46,064 nt of DNA from Patescibacteria group bacterium. GTDB taxonomy: Bacteria; Patescibacteriota; Minisyncoccia; GCA-002772825. A model generated the notes under the pieces. It was not told the origin of the DNA. It ran no database searches and saw nothing but the letters and a program-made list of their open reading frames with translations. A program made the position numbers and the translations under genes. Shown here one piece after another: positions 1 to 7,427 of this stretch. The stretch covers positions 1-46,064 of the forward strand of contig JANLHB010000035.1 of NCBI GenBank assembly GCA_024654625.1, given 5' to 3'. Every line of letters starts with the position of its first letter. Position 1 is the first letter of the stretch.

Positions 1-90
1 TATGTTGAAAGTGAAATTAACAATCGTCCGAGGAAACGCCTCGACTGGAAGACCCCATTAGAAGTATGGAGTGTTGCACTTCAAGGTTGA
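1..90 (+). mobile_element. IS30-family transposase, C-terminal fragment
   Basis: The frame is open from base 1 to a TGA at 88-90 and gives 29 residues including NNRPRKRLDWKTPLEV. This matches the conserved C-terminal end of IS30-family DDE transposases (N-x-R-P-R-K-x-L-x-W-x-T-P). The rest lies outside the window, so I cannot say whether the element is intact. No terminal inverted repeat can be confirmed, because the other end is absent. The stop is followed within 20 bases by a consensus promoter that drives the next small gene. The call rests on motif memory; a truncated or decayed copy is equally possible. Confidence 0.8.
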
Positions 91-107
91 ATTCAGGAAG
101 TGTGTGA

Positions 108-135
108 TTGACAAAAAAGAATAGATATATATAAT
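108..135 (+). promoter_or_regulatory. Consensus sigma70-type promoter for the 267-404 small gene
   Basis: TTGACA (108-113) and TATAAT (130-135) are both perfect consensus and are separated by 16 bases. The predicted start near 142 gives a 5' leader of about 125 bases before the SD-led ATG at 267. Such a long leader is unlike the very short leaders inferred for most other genes in the window. Confidence 0.75.
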
Positions 136-266
136 AGAGAAAGATAGTTAATTTCCTTGTGATTTCTCTGAATGGAAAAGGGTCATTGTTTCGCAGTGGC
201 TTCTGTTCAGGGGAAAGGCCAATAACGGCCAAAAATAAGGCTCAATGGAGCCAGAAAGGAGGAAAC

Positions 267-404
267 ATGGGAAGAATACCAGGAAAGTCAGTGGGTTTCA
301 AAGTCCAGAAAGCCCCCGTCCCCGATCGCGAGGGCCACAAGATGACCATTGGGAAGACCATCACCGTCGGCGACGCCATGCCCGCGTATATGACGCCCTT
401 CTAA
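267..404 (+). CDS. Small G+C-rich SD-led protein, 45 aa, unknown function
   Basis: The ATG at 267 is preceded by AAAGGAGGAAAC, a near-perfect Shine-Dalgarno with good spacing, so I choose it over the in-frame ATG at 159. The product begins MGRIPGKSVGF and ends DAMPAYMTPF; it is basic and I recognise no domain. By my count 78 of its 138 bases are G or C, well above its A/T-rich neighbours, which suggests transfer. It has its own consensus promoter (108-135) and lies upstream of a terminator (517-549). It sits directly beside an IS30 remnant. The function is unknown. Similar SD-led small genes occur at 17435-17722 (minus), 21089-21235 and 21281-21475. Confidence 0.6.
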   Translation: MGRIPGKSVGFKVQKAPVPDREGHKMTIGKTITVGDAMPAYMTPF

Positions 405-473
405 GGACAATGCCGGGCTGATCGAGCTCTTTTGTGATGAAATTTGAAATTATTTAGAAAGGAGGTCTCAGAG

Positions 474-506
474 ATGGGAAGGAAATTCTCATCAAGGCCA
501 CCCTAA
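474..506 (+). CDS. Possible 10-residue SD-led peptide
   Basis: AAAGGAGG lies 8 bases before an ATG that opens a frame of only 10 residues, MGRKFSSRPP, ending in TAA. The context (AGAAAGGAGG then ATGGGAAG) repeats the initiation region of the 267-404 gene, whose product also begins MGR. It could be a duplicated and truncated copy, a leader peptide for the hairpin at 517-549, or a real micropeptide. Confidence 0.35.
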   Translation: MGRKFSSRPP

Positions 507-516
507 CAGTGAACGT

Positions 517-549
517 AGCCCCCAGTCCACAGGATTGGGGGCTTTTTTT
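517..549 (+). terminator. Rho-independent terminator
   Basis: AGCCCCCAGTCC and GGATTGGGGGCT form a 12-pair stem (one G-T) around an ACA loop, followed by seven T. It closes the small-gene unit at 267-506. It also argues against a start at 535 for the next gene. Confidence 0.9.
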
Positions 550-576
550 ATTGTATTTGTGTTAAAATTAAAGCAA

Positions 577-1752
577 ATGTTTCTGTTTGGCAAAAAGGAA
601 AAAATATTCGCAGTCTTTGATATAGGTAGCGGATCTATCGGCGGTCTTTTAGTTCGCGATAGCCGTAAAAATGGAATTGAAATTTTAGTCAGTGCTAGGT
701 CCGACATCAAGTTTAAAGAAGACATTGACAATCATCTATTTCACCGGGCGATGGAAGAAGCTTTTAGAAAGACAGTTCAATCTTTAAGGAGTAAAACTCG
801 CGAGGCGCCGGATTTTATATTTTGTATTTTAAGTTCTCTTTTGTATGTATCTCAAACGCGAATAATAAAAGTCAGCAGGGAAAAGCCTTTTGAGATTAAT
901 AAAAAATTATTAGACGATTTGATAAGAGAAGAGACGGAAATATTTAAAAAAACATACGTTAAGGAGCTTGGTTCTTCTTCTCTAAGCGGTGAGGTGGATC
1001 CATTTGGGCACAATGTTATGAAATCTGTTTTAAACGGCTATGATACGCTGAATCCTCTTGGCAAGAAAGCGCGGCAGCTTGACCTGTATGTTTATATGAG
1101 TATGGGTAAGGCAAAGGTGAAAGAGAAAATAGAGGATATAGTAAATGAGAGTTTTGCCGGTTCGCCTATAATCTTCAGTACTTTCCCTTTTGTGATATTT
1201 AATATATTGAAAGGTTTGACCGACAATAGAGAAGGTTTTATATTTGTTGATATCGCCGGCGAGGTTACGGATATCTCTTTGGTTAAGAGGGGTGTTCTTC
1301 AAGAGACAGTTTCTTTCCCTTTGGGAAAAAATTTTGTTTTAAGGAAGATAGGCAAGGCGTTGAATACGCTTATTAGAGAGACTGCATCTGTCTTATCTCG
1401 TATTGAGAGAGGACATTCGGAAGAAAGCGCAACAAAGAAAATTTCAAAAGCTATGACTGAGGCAAAAGATGAGTGGTGTGATGTTCTAAAGACGGCGGTA
1501 GAAGAAATAGCCGAAACATCGCCATTGCCTCAGAATTTATTTTTAGTGGGAAACGATAAAATAGTTGAGGAATTTTCATCTTGCATAAAAGACGATTTCT
1601 TTTCCAGGTTTTCAATCCTTGGCAAGCCTTTTAATATTAAAAGAATATCTCACGAATCTTTGGATAAATCTTTCGAGCTTCCTTCGGGACTTAAAGAAGA
1701 AAAAGATATGTTTCTTGTCCTTGAGGCGCTTTTTGCGGAAAGATTTTTATAA
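577..1752 (+). CDS. Actin-like ATPase of the PilM/FtsA type
   Basis: The 391-residue product shows actin-fold nucleotide motifs. There is a phosphate-1 loop near residues 13-23 (FDIGSGSIGG), a phosphate-2 region near 220-235 (FVDIAGEVTDIS) and an adenosine-like motif near 319 (LFLVGNDK). In FtsA and PilM these bind ATP, and the proteins act at the inner face of the membrane. I start it at ATG 577 because the longer frame from 535 overlaps a terminator. A -10-like TAAAAT at 563-568 precedes the ATG by 8 bases. The next gene, 30 bases on, encodes a single-pass membrane protein, an arrangement resembling pilM-pilN. Whether it serves pili, division or another envelope machine is inference. Confidence 0.65.
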   Translation: MFLFGKKEKIFAVFDIGSGSIGGLLVRDSRKNGIEILVSARSDIKFKEDIDNHLFHRAMEEAFRKTVQSLRSKTREAPDFIFCILSSLLYVSQTRIIKVSREKPFEINKKLLDDLIREETEIFKKTYVKELGSSSLSGEVDPFGHNVMKSVLNGYDTLNPLGKKARQLDLYVYMSMGKAKVKEKIEDIVNESFAGSPIIFSTFPFVIFNILKGLTDNREGFIFVDIAGEVTDISLVKRGVLQETVSFPLGKNFVLRKIGKALNTLIRETASVLSRIERGHSEESATKKISKAMTEAKDEWCDVLKTAVEEIAETSPLPQNLFLVGNDKIVEEFSSCIKDDFFSRFSILGKPFNIKRISHESLDKSFELPSGLKEEKDMFLVLEALFAERFL

Positions 1753-1782
1753 TATAATAAAATTAAATAATAATTAAATAAT

Positions 1783-3102
1783 ATGGCAAAAAAAATAATG
1801 CAGGATATGATAGTCAGGAAAAGAAAAAGACAGATTATAGCAGAAGAAAAAAAAGCGCCCGAAATTCGTCCTGAACCTCAAAAACAGTCTTATCTTAAGA
1901 GAGACACGATAAGCGAGACAGCGGCAAATAGGCGATCTTTTATTTCAAAGTTTAAATTATCTTATAAATTTGCAATCGCGCTATTTTTTATATTTGCCTT
2001 TATTTTCATATTGAAAAGTTTTTCATGGGTTACGCTTGCTGTTACTCCAAAACAGGAATTTATAAATTTAGATACCAGTTTAGAGGCATTTATAGGGACA
2101 GCGCAAGGCGCTTCAAGGTCTCAAGGCGGGCAGAATATATATTTTGAGCTTATGGAGATAAGCGAAGAAAGAGAGAAATCTGTTGAATCAACCGGCATTA
2201 AGGAATTAGAAAGAAAAGCGAGCGGGCAGATTATTATCTATAATGCATATAGTTCCGCGCCCCAGACGCTTGTCAGGAGAACTCGTTTTTCTTCATCTGA
2301 CGGGAAAATTTACAGGATAGACAATCAGATTATAGTTCCGGGGGCTAAAATTATAGACGGGAATATAGTCCCTAGTTCTATTGAAGCTGTCGTATATGCC
2401 GATATTCCCGGTGAAGAATATAATATAGGTCTTAGTGATTTTACAATTCCCGGGTTTAAGGGCGATGCCAGGTATGAAAAATTTTATGCAAGATCAAAGA
2501 CAGAAATTTCCGGCGGTTTTATCGGTAAATTAAGAGTTATTTCTGATGATGACATTACTTCTGTGAAAAATACATTAAGAGACGAAATAAAAGATTCTCT
2601 TATTAAAAAAGCGAAAATGAGTATTCCAAACGGATTTTTGTATTATGATGATTTGGTTATGCTGGATTTTAAATTGAAGGATGATAATTTTAAAGCAGGA
2701 GACGAAGCGGAGAATTTTTCTTTTAAAGAAATCGGCTCTCTTAAGGTTTTCTTGCCGAGGGAGACGGATTTGTCTAATGCGCTTATTTCTAAATATATAG
2801 AAAGCGGCGCTCCTCTAAGAGTTTCAAATTTAAAAGATATGTCAGTGTCTCTATCTGAAAGAGATAAAGATAATGAAAGAATAGTCTTTAATATAAAAGG
2901 CATAGGACACTTTGTGTGGAATATAGATGAAGAAAATCTTAAAAAAGACTTTTTAATCAAGAATGGGAATAATATACAATCATTTTTAAAAAATTACCCT
3001 ATAGAAACAGCTGACATAATATTTCATCCTTCTTGGTGGAAATTCGTTCCAAAATATGATTCCAAGGTGAAATATGAAGAAATCCTTAAATCAGAATTAT
3101 AA
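1783..3102 (+). CDS. Single-pass membrane protein with large external domain, possibly baseplate-J-like
   Basis: The 439-residue protein has a Lys/Arg-rich cytoplasmic N-terminus (about residues 1-60), one transmembrane helix (about 62-80) and a large outside domain. The segment near residues 145-190, with IIIYNAYSSAPQTLVRRTRF then a DGKIYR and VPGAK pattern, recalls phage baseplate-J-like repeats seen in some CPR surface proteins; this is from memory. No Cys pairs or enzymatic motif are evident. It follows the actin-like ATPase gene by 30 bases and has no SD. The pair may form an envelope-spanning assembly. Function is not established. Confidence 0.5.
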   Translation: MAKKIMQDMIVRKRKRQIIAEEKKAPEIRPEPQKQSYLKRDTISETAANRRSFISKFKLSYKFAIALFFIFAFIFILKSFSWVTLAVTPKQEFINLDTSLEAFIGTAQGASRSQGGQNIYFELMEISEEREKSVESTGIKELERKASGQIIIYNAYSSAPQTLVRRTRFSSSDGKIYRIDNQIIVPGAKIIDGNIVPSSIEAVVYADIPGEEYNIGLSDFTIPGFKGDARYEKFYARSKTEISGGFIGKLRVISDDDITSVKNTLRDEIKDSLIKKAKMSIPNGFLYYDDLVMLDFKLKDDNFKAGDEAENFSFKEIGSLKVFLPRETDLSNALISKYIESGAPLRVSNLKDMSVSLSERDKDNERIVFNIKGIGHFVWNIDEENLKKDFLIKNGNNIQSFLKNYPIETADIIFHPSWWKFVPKYDSKVKYEEILKSEL

Positions 3103-3129
3103 GTTTAAAATAAGCCATATTTTATCAAT

Positions 3130-3158
3130 AAATTGGCTATTAGAATAGCCAATTTTGA
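3130..3158 (+). terminator. Hairpin terminator after the membrane-protein gene
   Basis: AAATTGGCTATT and AATAGCCAATTT are perfect complements around a very short centre, ending in TTTT. The hairpin lies 28 bases after the 1783-3102 stop and before the ribosomal-operon promoter. Confidence 0.65.
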
Positions 3159-3196
3159 AGATTTTAATCATAAATGAAGAATTATAATACTGTTGC

Positions 3197-3240
3197 TTGA
3201 TAAAAAGCTTGACTAATCTATATAATGTCTGATATATTAT
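3197..3240 (+). promoter_or_regulatory. Promoter region of the infA-ribosomal operon
   Basis: Two overlapping promoter readings are visible. One is TTGATA (3197) with TATAAT (3221-3226) at 18 bases. The other is TTGACT (3209) with TATATT (3233-3238) at 18 bases. The second would start transcription about 12 bases before the infA ATG. Which one is used cannot be told from sequence. Confidence 0.55.
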
Positions 3241-3256
3241 ACTCTATTGTAATTAA

Positions 3257-3478
3257 ATGACAGAAAATAAAGAACAAGATCAATTGGTCCGAGGGACAGC
3301 TATAGAGGCTTTGCCAAACGCTACATTTCGTATCCGTCTTGAGGACGGCAGAGAAATAATAGCTTATCTCTCAGGCAAAATGCGCATACATCGTATTAAG
3401 GTCTTGGTTGGTGATAGCGTCGGAATAGAGATGAATTCACCGACAGACACAAAAGGGAGAATTAAAAAAAGATTTTAA
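3257..3478 (+). CDS. infA: Translation initiation factor IF-1
   Basis: The 73-residue protein has the IF-1 S1/OB-fold signature: ALPNATFRIRLEDG, IIAYLSGKMR, then RIKVLVGDSV and a basic GRIKKRF end. IF-1 binds the 30S A site with IF-2 and IF-3 during initiation. The length is normal for the family. No SD is present; the ATG follows an A/T-rich stretch. It is the first gene of a run ending at rpsI, the conserved alpha-operon order with rplM-rpsI attached. The N-terminal MTENKEQDQL is slightly longer than in many homologues. Confidence 0.95.
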   Translation: MTENKEQDQLVRGTAIEALPNATFRIRLEDGREIIAYLSGKMRIHRIKVLVGDSVGIEMNSPTDTKGRIKKRF

Positions 3479-3518
3479 GAAAAGTTAATATATATCTACA
3501 GATATATTATTTTTTATT

Positions 3519-3635
3519 ATGAAAATCCGCGCCGCAACTAAAAAAATATGTAAAGATTGCAAAATGACCAGACGAAAAGGCAGGGTTTATATTATTTGCA
3601 AGAAAAATCCTAAACATAAACAACGACAAGGATAA
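3519..3635 (+). CDS. rpmJ: Ribosomal protein bL36
   Basis: This 38-residue gene begins [21 protein letters not shown] and has the zinc-ribbon spacing C-x2-C, then C and H ([11 protein letters not shown]), typical of the zinc-binding form of L36. L36 sits in the large subunit near the L7/L12 stalk base. The gene lies 40 bases after infA and 4 bases before rpsM, its usual place. The initiator is an ATG in a run of T and A with no SD. Confidence 0.95.
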   Translation: MKIRAATKKICKDCKMTRRKGRVYIICKKNPKHKQRQG

Positions 3636-3639
3636 ATAT

Positions 3640-4020
3640 ATGAGAATAAAGGGTATAAATATTCCGGAGAAAAAACATTTGGAGATAGCGCTTACAGCCA
3701 TCTATGGTATTGGGCGTTTTAGGTCAACAAGAATATTAAAAGAAGCGGGTGTGCCTAAAGACAAGCTTGCCGGCGACCTTACGCCGGAAGAGGAGAAGAA
3801 AGTCAGAACACTTGCTGAGGATTATGTTTCAGAGGGAGATTTGAAGAAAGAAATTGCTGAGAATATTAAAAGACTTAAAGAGATAAAATGCTACAGAGGC
3901 GCAAGGCATATGAAATCGCTGCCTTCAAGAGGCCAAAGGACGAAAACTAATTCAAGGACCAGAAGAGGAAATGTAAGAAAGACAATGGGATCAGGAAGAA
4001 CAAAAGTTGATAAGAAATAA
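3640..4020 (+). CDS. rpsM: Ribosomal protein uS13
   Basis: The 126-residue product carries MRIKGINIPEKKHLEIALTA, YGIGRFRSTRIL and the C-terminal RGQRTKTNSRTRRG basic motif of S13. S13 is a small-subunit head protein that contacts P-site tRNA and forms bridges to the large subunit. Length is typical. It starts 4 bases after rpmJ and is followed by rpsK with a 14-base gap, as in most bacteria. No SD is visible ahead of the ATG. Confidence 0.95.
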   Translation: MRIKGINIPEKKHLEIALTAIYGIGRFRSTRILKEAGVPKDKLAGDLTPEEEKKVRTLAEDYVSEGDLKKEIAENIKRLKEIKCYRGARHMKSLPSRGQRTKTNSRTRRGNVRKTMGSGRTKVDKK

Positions 4021-4034
4021 TCATTATTAATGAT

Positions 4035-4469
4035 ATGGGAAAAAAACGTATAATTAAAAAAAAGGGAGGAGCTGTGGATAGCGGGCTTAAAGCCAGGGCT
4101 ATGGCTAATATTCCTAAAAAGAAGATATCAAAAGGCATAATTAATATTTTATCAACTTATAATAACACCTTAGTATCTGTTTCAGATGACAGCGGCGGAG
4201 TATTGATATGGTCTTCAAGCGGCTCTTTAGGATTTAAGGGAGCGAAGAAGGGTACGCCGTTTGCCGCTTCTAAAGTTGCCGAAGTTGTCGCTGATAAGGC
4301 TTCAATCATTGGATTAAAGGAGGCTGATGTCATAGTGAGAGGAGTGGGCGCCGGCAGAGATTCTGCAATAAGAACTTTTGCATCAAGGGGAATTGAGATA
4401 AATTCTATCTTGGACACAACACCTGTTCCTCATAATGGACCTAAAGCCAAAAAGCCAAGGAGAGTATAA
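4035..4469 (+). CDS. rpsK: Ribosomal protein uS11
   Basis: The 144-residue product contains the S11 core: INILSTYNNTLVSVSDDSG, GFKGAKKGTPFAA and the end TTPVPHNGPKAKKPRRV. S11 lies in the platform of the small subunit near the Shine-Dalgarno helix of 16S rRNA. A lysine-rich N-terminal extension of about 15-20 residues makes it longer than the usual 129. The internal GGGAGGAG near 4064 lies inside the coding region and is not a start signal. Confidence 0.95.
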   Translation: MGKKRIIKKKGGAVDSGLKARAMANIPKKKISKGIINILSTYNNTLVSVSDDSGGVLIWSSSGSLGFKGAKKGTPFAASKVAEVVADKASIIGLKEADVIVRGVGAGRDSAIRTFASRGIEINSILDTTPVPHNGPKAKKPRRV

Positions 4470-4480
4470 TAATTTTATTT

Positions 4481-5110
4481 ATGGAAAATTCACAATGTAA
4501 AACTTGCAGAAGGGCCGGAGCAAAACTTTTTCTTAAAGGAGAAAGGTGTGTTACGCCTAAGTGCGCAATGACAACTAAGCCTTATGCTCCGGGCGCACTT
4601 GGAAAAAGCGGAGGAAAAAGAAAAGGGAGAAGAGGGTCTTCCGAGTATGGCACTCAGTTAAGAGATAAACAAATAGTAAAATTCTCTTATGGATTAAGAG
4701 AGCGCCAATTTGTAAATTACGTGAAGGAAGCGTCAAAGAAAAAAGGTGTCGCATCTCTGGAACTTGTAAAATTGCTTGAGTCTAGACTTGATAATGTTGT
4801 TTATAGGCTTGGTCTTGCTTCAAATAGGGCAAGTTCAAGACAGCTTGTTTCTCATGGGCATATAACTGTTAATGGCAGAAGAAATAATATACCGTCTTAC
4901 AAGGTAAAAATAGGAGATAAAATAGGTATTAGGAGCGGGAGCGCTACAAAAGGTATTTTTGGCAGTTTGAGTGATAGATGGAAAAAATTTGAAGCGCCTT
5001 TATGGTTATCAGTTGATAAAGATAAAAAAGAAGCGACCGTCATCGCTGATGCAGTTTCAGACGATACTAGGTTTAATTTTAATTCTATTATTGAGCTTTA
5101 TTCACGTTAA
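4481..5110 (+). CDS. rpsD: Ribosomal protein uS4, zinc-binding type
   Basis: The 209-residue product starts MENSQCKTCRRAGAKLFLKG, followed by ERCVTPKCAM, giving two Cys pairs (C-x2-C and C-x4-C) of the zinc-binding S4 type. The C-terminal S4 RNA-binding domain (about residues 95-155, LESRLDNVVYRLGLASNRAS and VNGRRNNIPSYKV) is intact. S4 is a primary 16S binder that nucleates 30S assembly. Length is normal and it lies between rpsK and rpoA. No SD is visible. Confidence 0.95.
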   Translation: MENSQCKTCRRAGAKLFLKGERCVTPKCAMTTKPYAPGALGKSGGKRKGRRGSSEYGTQLRDKQIVKFSYGLRERQFVNYVKEASKKKGVASLELVKLLESRLDNVVYRLGLASNRASSRQLVSHGHITVNGRRNNIPSYKVKIGDKIGIRSGSATKGIFGSLSDRWKKFEAPLWLSVDKDKKEATVIADAVSDDTRFNFNSIIELYSR

Positions 5111-5134
5111 TTTTATAAATAATAATTAAACAAT

Positions 5135-6103
5135 ATGGACTATTCAATAATTTTACCATCAAAGCCAAGAGTTGTTTCGGAAGAGGCGACAAAAGGTGTT
5201 TATGAAATAGATGGCCTCTACGCCGGTTATGGGCATACATTGGGAAACTCTCTAAGGAGGGCCATTCTGTCTTCTTTGCCCGGCAGCGCTATTACTACTG
5301 TTAAGATTGAGGGAGCTCCTCATGAATTTTCGGTTTTACCGGGAGTGAAAGAAGATGTGATAATGATACTTTTAAATTTACGACAAGTGAAATTCAAGAT
5401 GCTTACCGATGAACCGCAAAAAATCACTATATCTGTAAACGGAGTGAAAGATGTGACAGATGCCGATATTAAGACATCAGGCCAGATTGAGATTGTAAGC
5501 AAGGGCGTCCATATTGCCACACTTACAGATAAAAATTCCAAGTTTGAAGCAGAGTTGACTATTGAGAAAGGATTGGGTTATATTCCAAGGGAGGTGTTAA
5601 GGAAAGATAAAGTTGAAGTTGGAACAATTGTCCTTGACGCGGCTTTTACGCCTATCAGAAGAGTTAATTATGAAGTGGAAAATATGCGTGTTGGCGATAG
5701 AACTGATTATAATAGATTGCGCTTTATCATAGAATCTGACGGCACCATCTCGCCAAGAGAGGCCCTTGAGAAATCTATAGAAATACTTATTAAACAGCTT
5801 AAAGCAATCGTTGGTTTTGAGGAGGAGCATTTTACTGAAGATATTCTAAAAGAAATGCCAGGTAAAGAAGAACAAGAGGACATTTCCGGTTCTACGGAAG
5901 AAGATTATCTTAAGACAAGGATAGAAGATCTTAACCTGTCTTCAAGAACGTTAAAATCTCTTTCAGAAGCAAGTATTAGGACAGTTGGAGGATTGGCAAG
6001 GAAAAAAGAAGAAGATCTTTTAGCTATTGATAATTTGGGAAAAAAAGGCGTTCAGGAGATTAGGCGCGCTTTGGGAAATTTAGGGCTTACTTTGAAGGAA
6101 TAA
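5135..6103 (+). CDS. rpoA: RNA polymerase alpha subunit
   Basis: The 322-residue protein has both alpha domains. The N-terminal assembly domain (about 1-235) includes YAGYGHTLGNSLRRAILSSL, PGVKEDV and FTPIRRVNYEVE. The C-terminal domain (about 255-322) contains LNLSSRTLKSLSEASIRTVG with the helix-hairpin-helix region IDNLGKKGVQEI. Alpha dimerises to seed polymerase assembly, and its C-terminal domain contacts promoter DNA and activators. The linker is acidic (PGKEEQEDISGSTEED). It sits between rpsD and rplQ in conserved order. Confidence 0.96.
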   Translation: MDYSIILPSKPRVVSEEATKGVYEIDGLYAGYGHTLGNSLRRAILSSLPGSAITTVKIEGAPHEFSVLPGVKEDVIMILLNLRQVKFKMLTDEPQKITISVNGVKDVTDADIKTSGQIEIVSKGVHIATLTDKNSKFEAELTIEKGLGYIPREVLRKDKVEVGTIVLDAAFTPIRRVNYEVENMRVGDRTDYNRLRFIIESDGTISPREALEKSIEILIKQLKAIVGFEEEHFTEDILKEMPGKEEQEDISGSTEEDYLKTRIEDLNLSSRTLKSLSEASIRTVGGLARKKEEDLLAIDNLGKKGVQEIRRALGNLGLTLKE

Positions 6104-6110
6104 TGGAATT

Positions 6111-6458
6111 ATGAATCATTTAAAAAAAGGGAGAAAATTTGGCAGAGTTAGAAATCAGAGGAAAGCGCTCGTGCGTCTTTTGACTAAGAATTTTATTGAG
6201 CATGAGAAGATAAAGACCACAGAGGCTAAAGCCAGAGAATTAAGGCCTATTGTTGAAAAAATGGTTACTAAAGCGAGAACAGGCAGTCTTGCTTCTCGCA
6301 GGATTATTATTGCCGAAATCGGAGAGGAAAATACAAAAAAACTTTTTAATGAAATAGCGCCGAAATATAAAGACAGAAAAGGAGGATATACAAGGATTAT
6401 AAAACTTGGAAGCCGTAATGGCGACGCGAGTCCTATGGCAATAATAGAGTTTGTTTAA
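6111..6458 (+). CDS. rplQ: Ribosomal protein bL17
   Basis: The 115-residue product begins MNHLKKGRKFGRVRNQRKAL and carries LTKNFIEHEKIKTTEAKARELRP and GGYTRIIKLG, the L17 signature. L17 binds 23S rRNA near the exit tunnel. The length is at the compact end of the family. The gap to rpoA is only 7 bases, and rplM follows after 12 bases. Confidence 0.95.
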   Translation: MNHLKKGRKFGRVRNQRKALVRLLTKNFIEHEKIKTTEAKARELRPIVEKMVTKARTGSLASRRIIIAEIGEENTKKLFNEIAPKYKDRKGGYTRIIKLGSRNGDASPMAIIEFV

Positions 6459-6470
6459 TTTTATTTAATT

Positions 6471-6821
6471 ATGGAAAAGGAATATACAATTGATGCAAAG
6501 GGCAGGTCTTTAGGCAGGGTTGCTTCAGAGGCGGCAAAAATACTTAACGGTAAGACGTCGCCTGATTACGAGGCTAATAAAGTTGCTCCCGTAAAACTAA
6601 CGGTGTTAAATGCATCGGCTTTAAATGTGCCGTTAAAAAAACTAAAGCAGAAAAAATATGTAAATTATTCCGGATACCCGGGTTCTCAAAGTTTTGAAAC
6701 TTTAGAAAAGCTTATAGAGCGATTGGGAATGGGTGAAGCTCTAAAAATAGCGGTTAAAAATATGCTTCCTAAAAATAAATTGAATAAATTAATGATGAAA
6801 AATTTAAATATAAAAGATTAA
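6471..6821 (+). CDS. rplM: Ribosomal protein uL13, shortened
   Basis: The 116-residue product starts EYTIDAKGRSLGRVASEAAKIL, the N-terminal L13 signature, and ends with a MLPKNKLNKLMMKNLNI segment matching the GMLPKNKLGR region. L13 is an early-assembling 23S binder. It is about 25 residues shorter than the usual 142; the central part (the GDYVVVINAEKI and HTGYPGG region) is compressed and partly replaced by VKLTVLNASALNVPLKKLKQ. It precedes rpsI by one base, as is standard. Confidence 0.9.
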   Translation: MEKEYTIDAKGRSLGRVASEAAKILNGKTSPDYEANKVAPVKLTVLNASALNVPLKKLKQKKYVNYSGYPGSQSFETLEKLIERLGMGEALKIAVKNMLPKNKLNKLMMKNLNIKD

Positions 6822-6822
6822 T

Positions 6823-7287
6823 ATGCCTACAGATAAAATAATAGAAAAAACAGAGAATATTGTTGATACTAAGACTAAAGATATTCCCAAGGGGTCATAT
6901 TATGAGGCCGTGGGAAGAAGAAAATCAGCTGTTGCTAGAGTGCGTCTTTTTAATAAGGGTAAGGATAAGTCAGATGTTACTATAAATGGCAAAAGCTTGA
7001 AAGATTATTTTCCTACAGATAAATTGCAGAAGACGGCAATAAGTTCTCTTGATATAATGAAAGCAGATGATCGTTTTAAAGTTACGGCAAAGATTACGGG
7101 AGGTGGTATACAAGGCCAAGCTGAAGCTCTAAGGCACGCGCTCGCTAGGGCTTTAGTTGAGTTTAATCTTGAGTTTAGAAAGAGATTAAAGAAAGCTACA
7201 TTTCTAAAGCGTGACCCCAGAGTGAAAGAAAGACGTAAATTTGGGCTTAAAAAGGCAAGAAAGTCGCCTCAATGGAGCAAACGATAA
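6823..7287 (+). CDS. rpsI: Ribosomal protein uS9
   Basis: The 154-residue product has the S9 core YYEAVGRRKSAVARVRLF, a GGGIQGQAEALRHALARAL segment and the C-terminal KKARKSPQWSKR, whose terminal Lys-Arg contacts P-site tRNA. A charged N-terminal extension of about 25 residues precedes the core. It is the last gene of the ribosomal run. Its stop codon lies inside the first of two back-to-back palindromes (7277-7327). Confidence 0.95.
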   Translation: MPTDKIIEKTENIVDTKTKDIPKGSYYEAVGRRKSAVARVRLFNKGKDKSDVTINGKSLKDYFPTDKLQKTAISSLDIMKADDRFKVTAKITGGGIQGQAEALRHALARALVEFNLEFRKRLKKATFLKRDPRVKERRKFGLKKARKSPQWSKR

Positions 7288-7327
7288 TAAAGATTATCGT
7301 TTGCCGATAATAAAGATTATCGTTTGC
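7277..7327 (+). repeat. Two tandem palindromes at the rpsI stop
   Basis: GCAAACGATAAT and ATTATCGTTTGC form a 12-pair stem around AAAG (7277-7304). The unit CGATAAT-AAAG-ATTATCGTTTGC then repeats at once (7305-7327). The first hairpin contains the rpsI stop. There is no clear T run, so this may be an mRNA-end stabiliser or weak terminator rather than a classical terminator. Confidence 0.7.
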
Positions 7328-7403
7328 TAATTTATTGCAAGATTTATTTAAATATCTTATATAAGCTGTTTTTTGCAGGCATTGTTTTCATTTTTACTAT
7401 TGA

Positions 7404-7417
7404 TATAATGATAAAAT
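7404..7417 (+). promoter_or_regulatory. -10-like elements before grpE
   Basis: TATAAT (7404-7409) and TAAAAT (7412-7417) lie 18 and 10 bases before the grpE ATG, with no SD between. No CIRCE inverted repeat (TTAGCACTC-N9-GAGTGCTAA) is visible, so HrcA control is not supported here. Confidence 0.5.
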
Positions 7418-7427
7418 AATAATAAAT

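Noticed and set aside
535-576. Upstream extension of the actin-like ATPase gene from ATG 535
   Set aside because: It begins inside the terminator hairpin 517-549; the product then opens with a spurious hydrophobic peptide. ATG 577 fits better.
7288-7427. CIRCE element or HrcA site before grpE-dnaK
   Set aside because: I searched the gap for the TTAGCACTC/GAGTGCTAA inverted repeat and did not see it.
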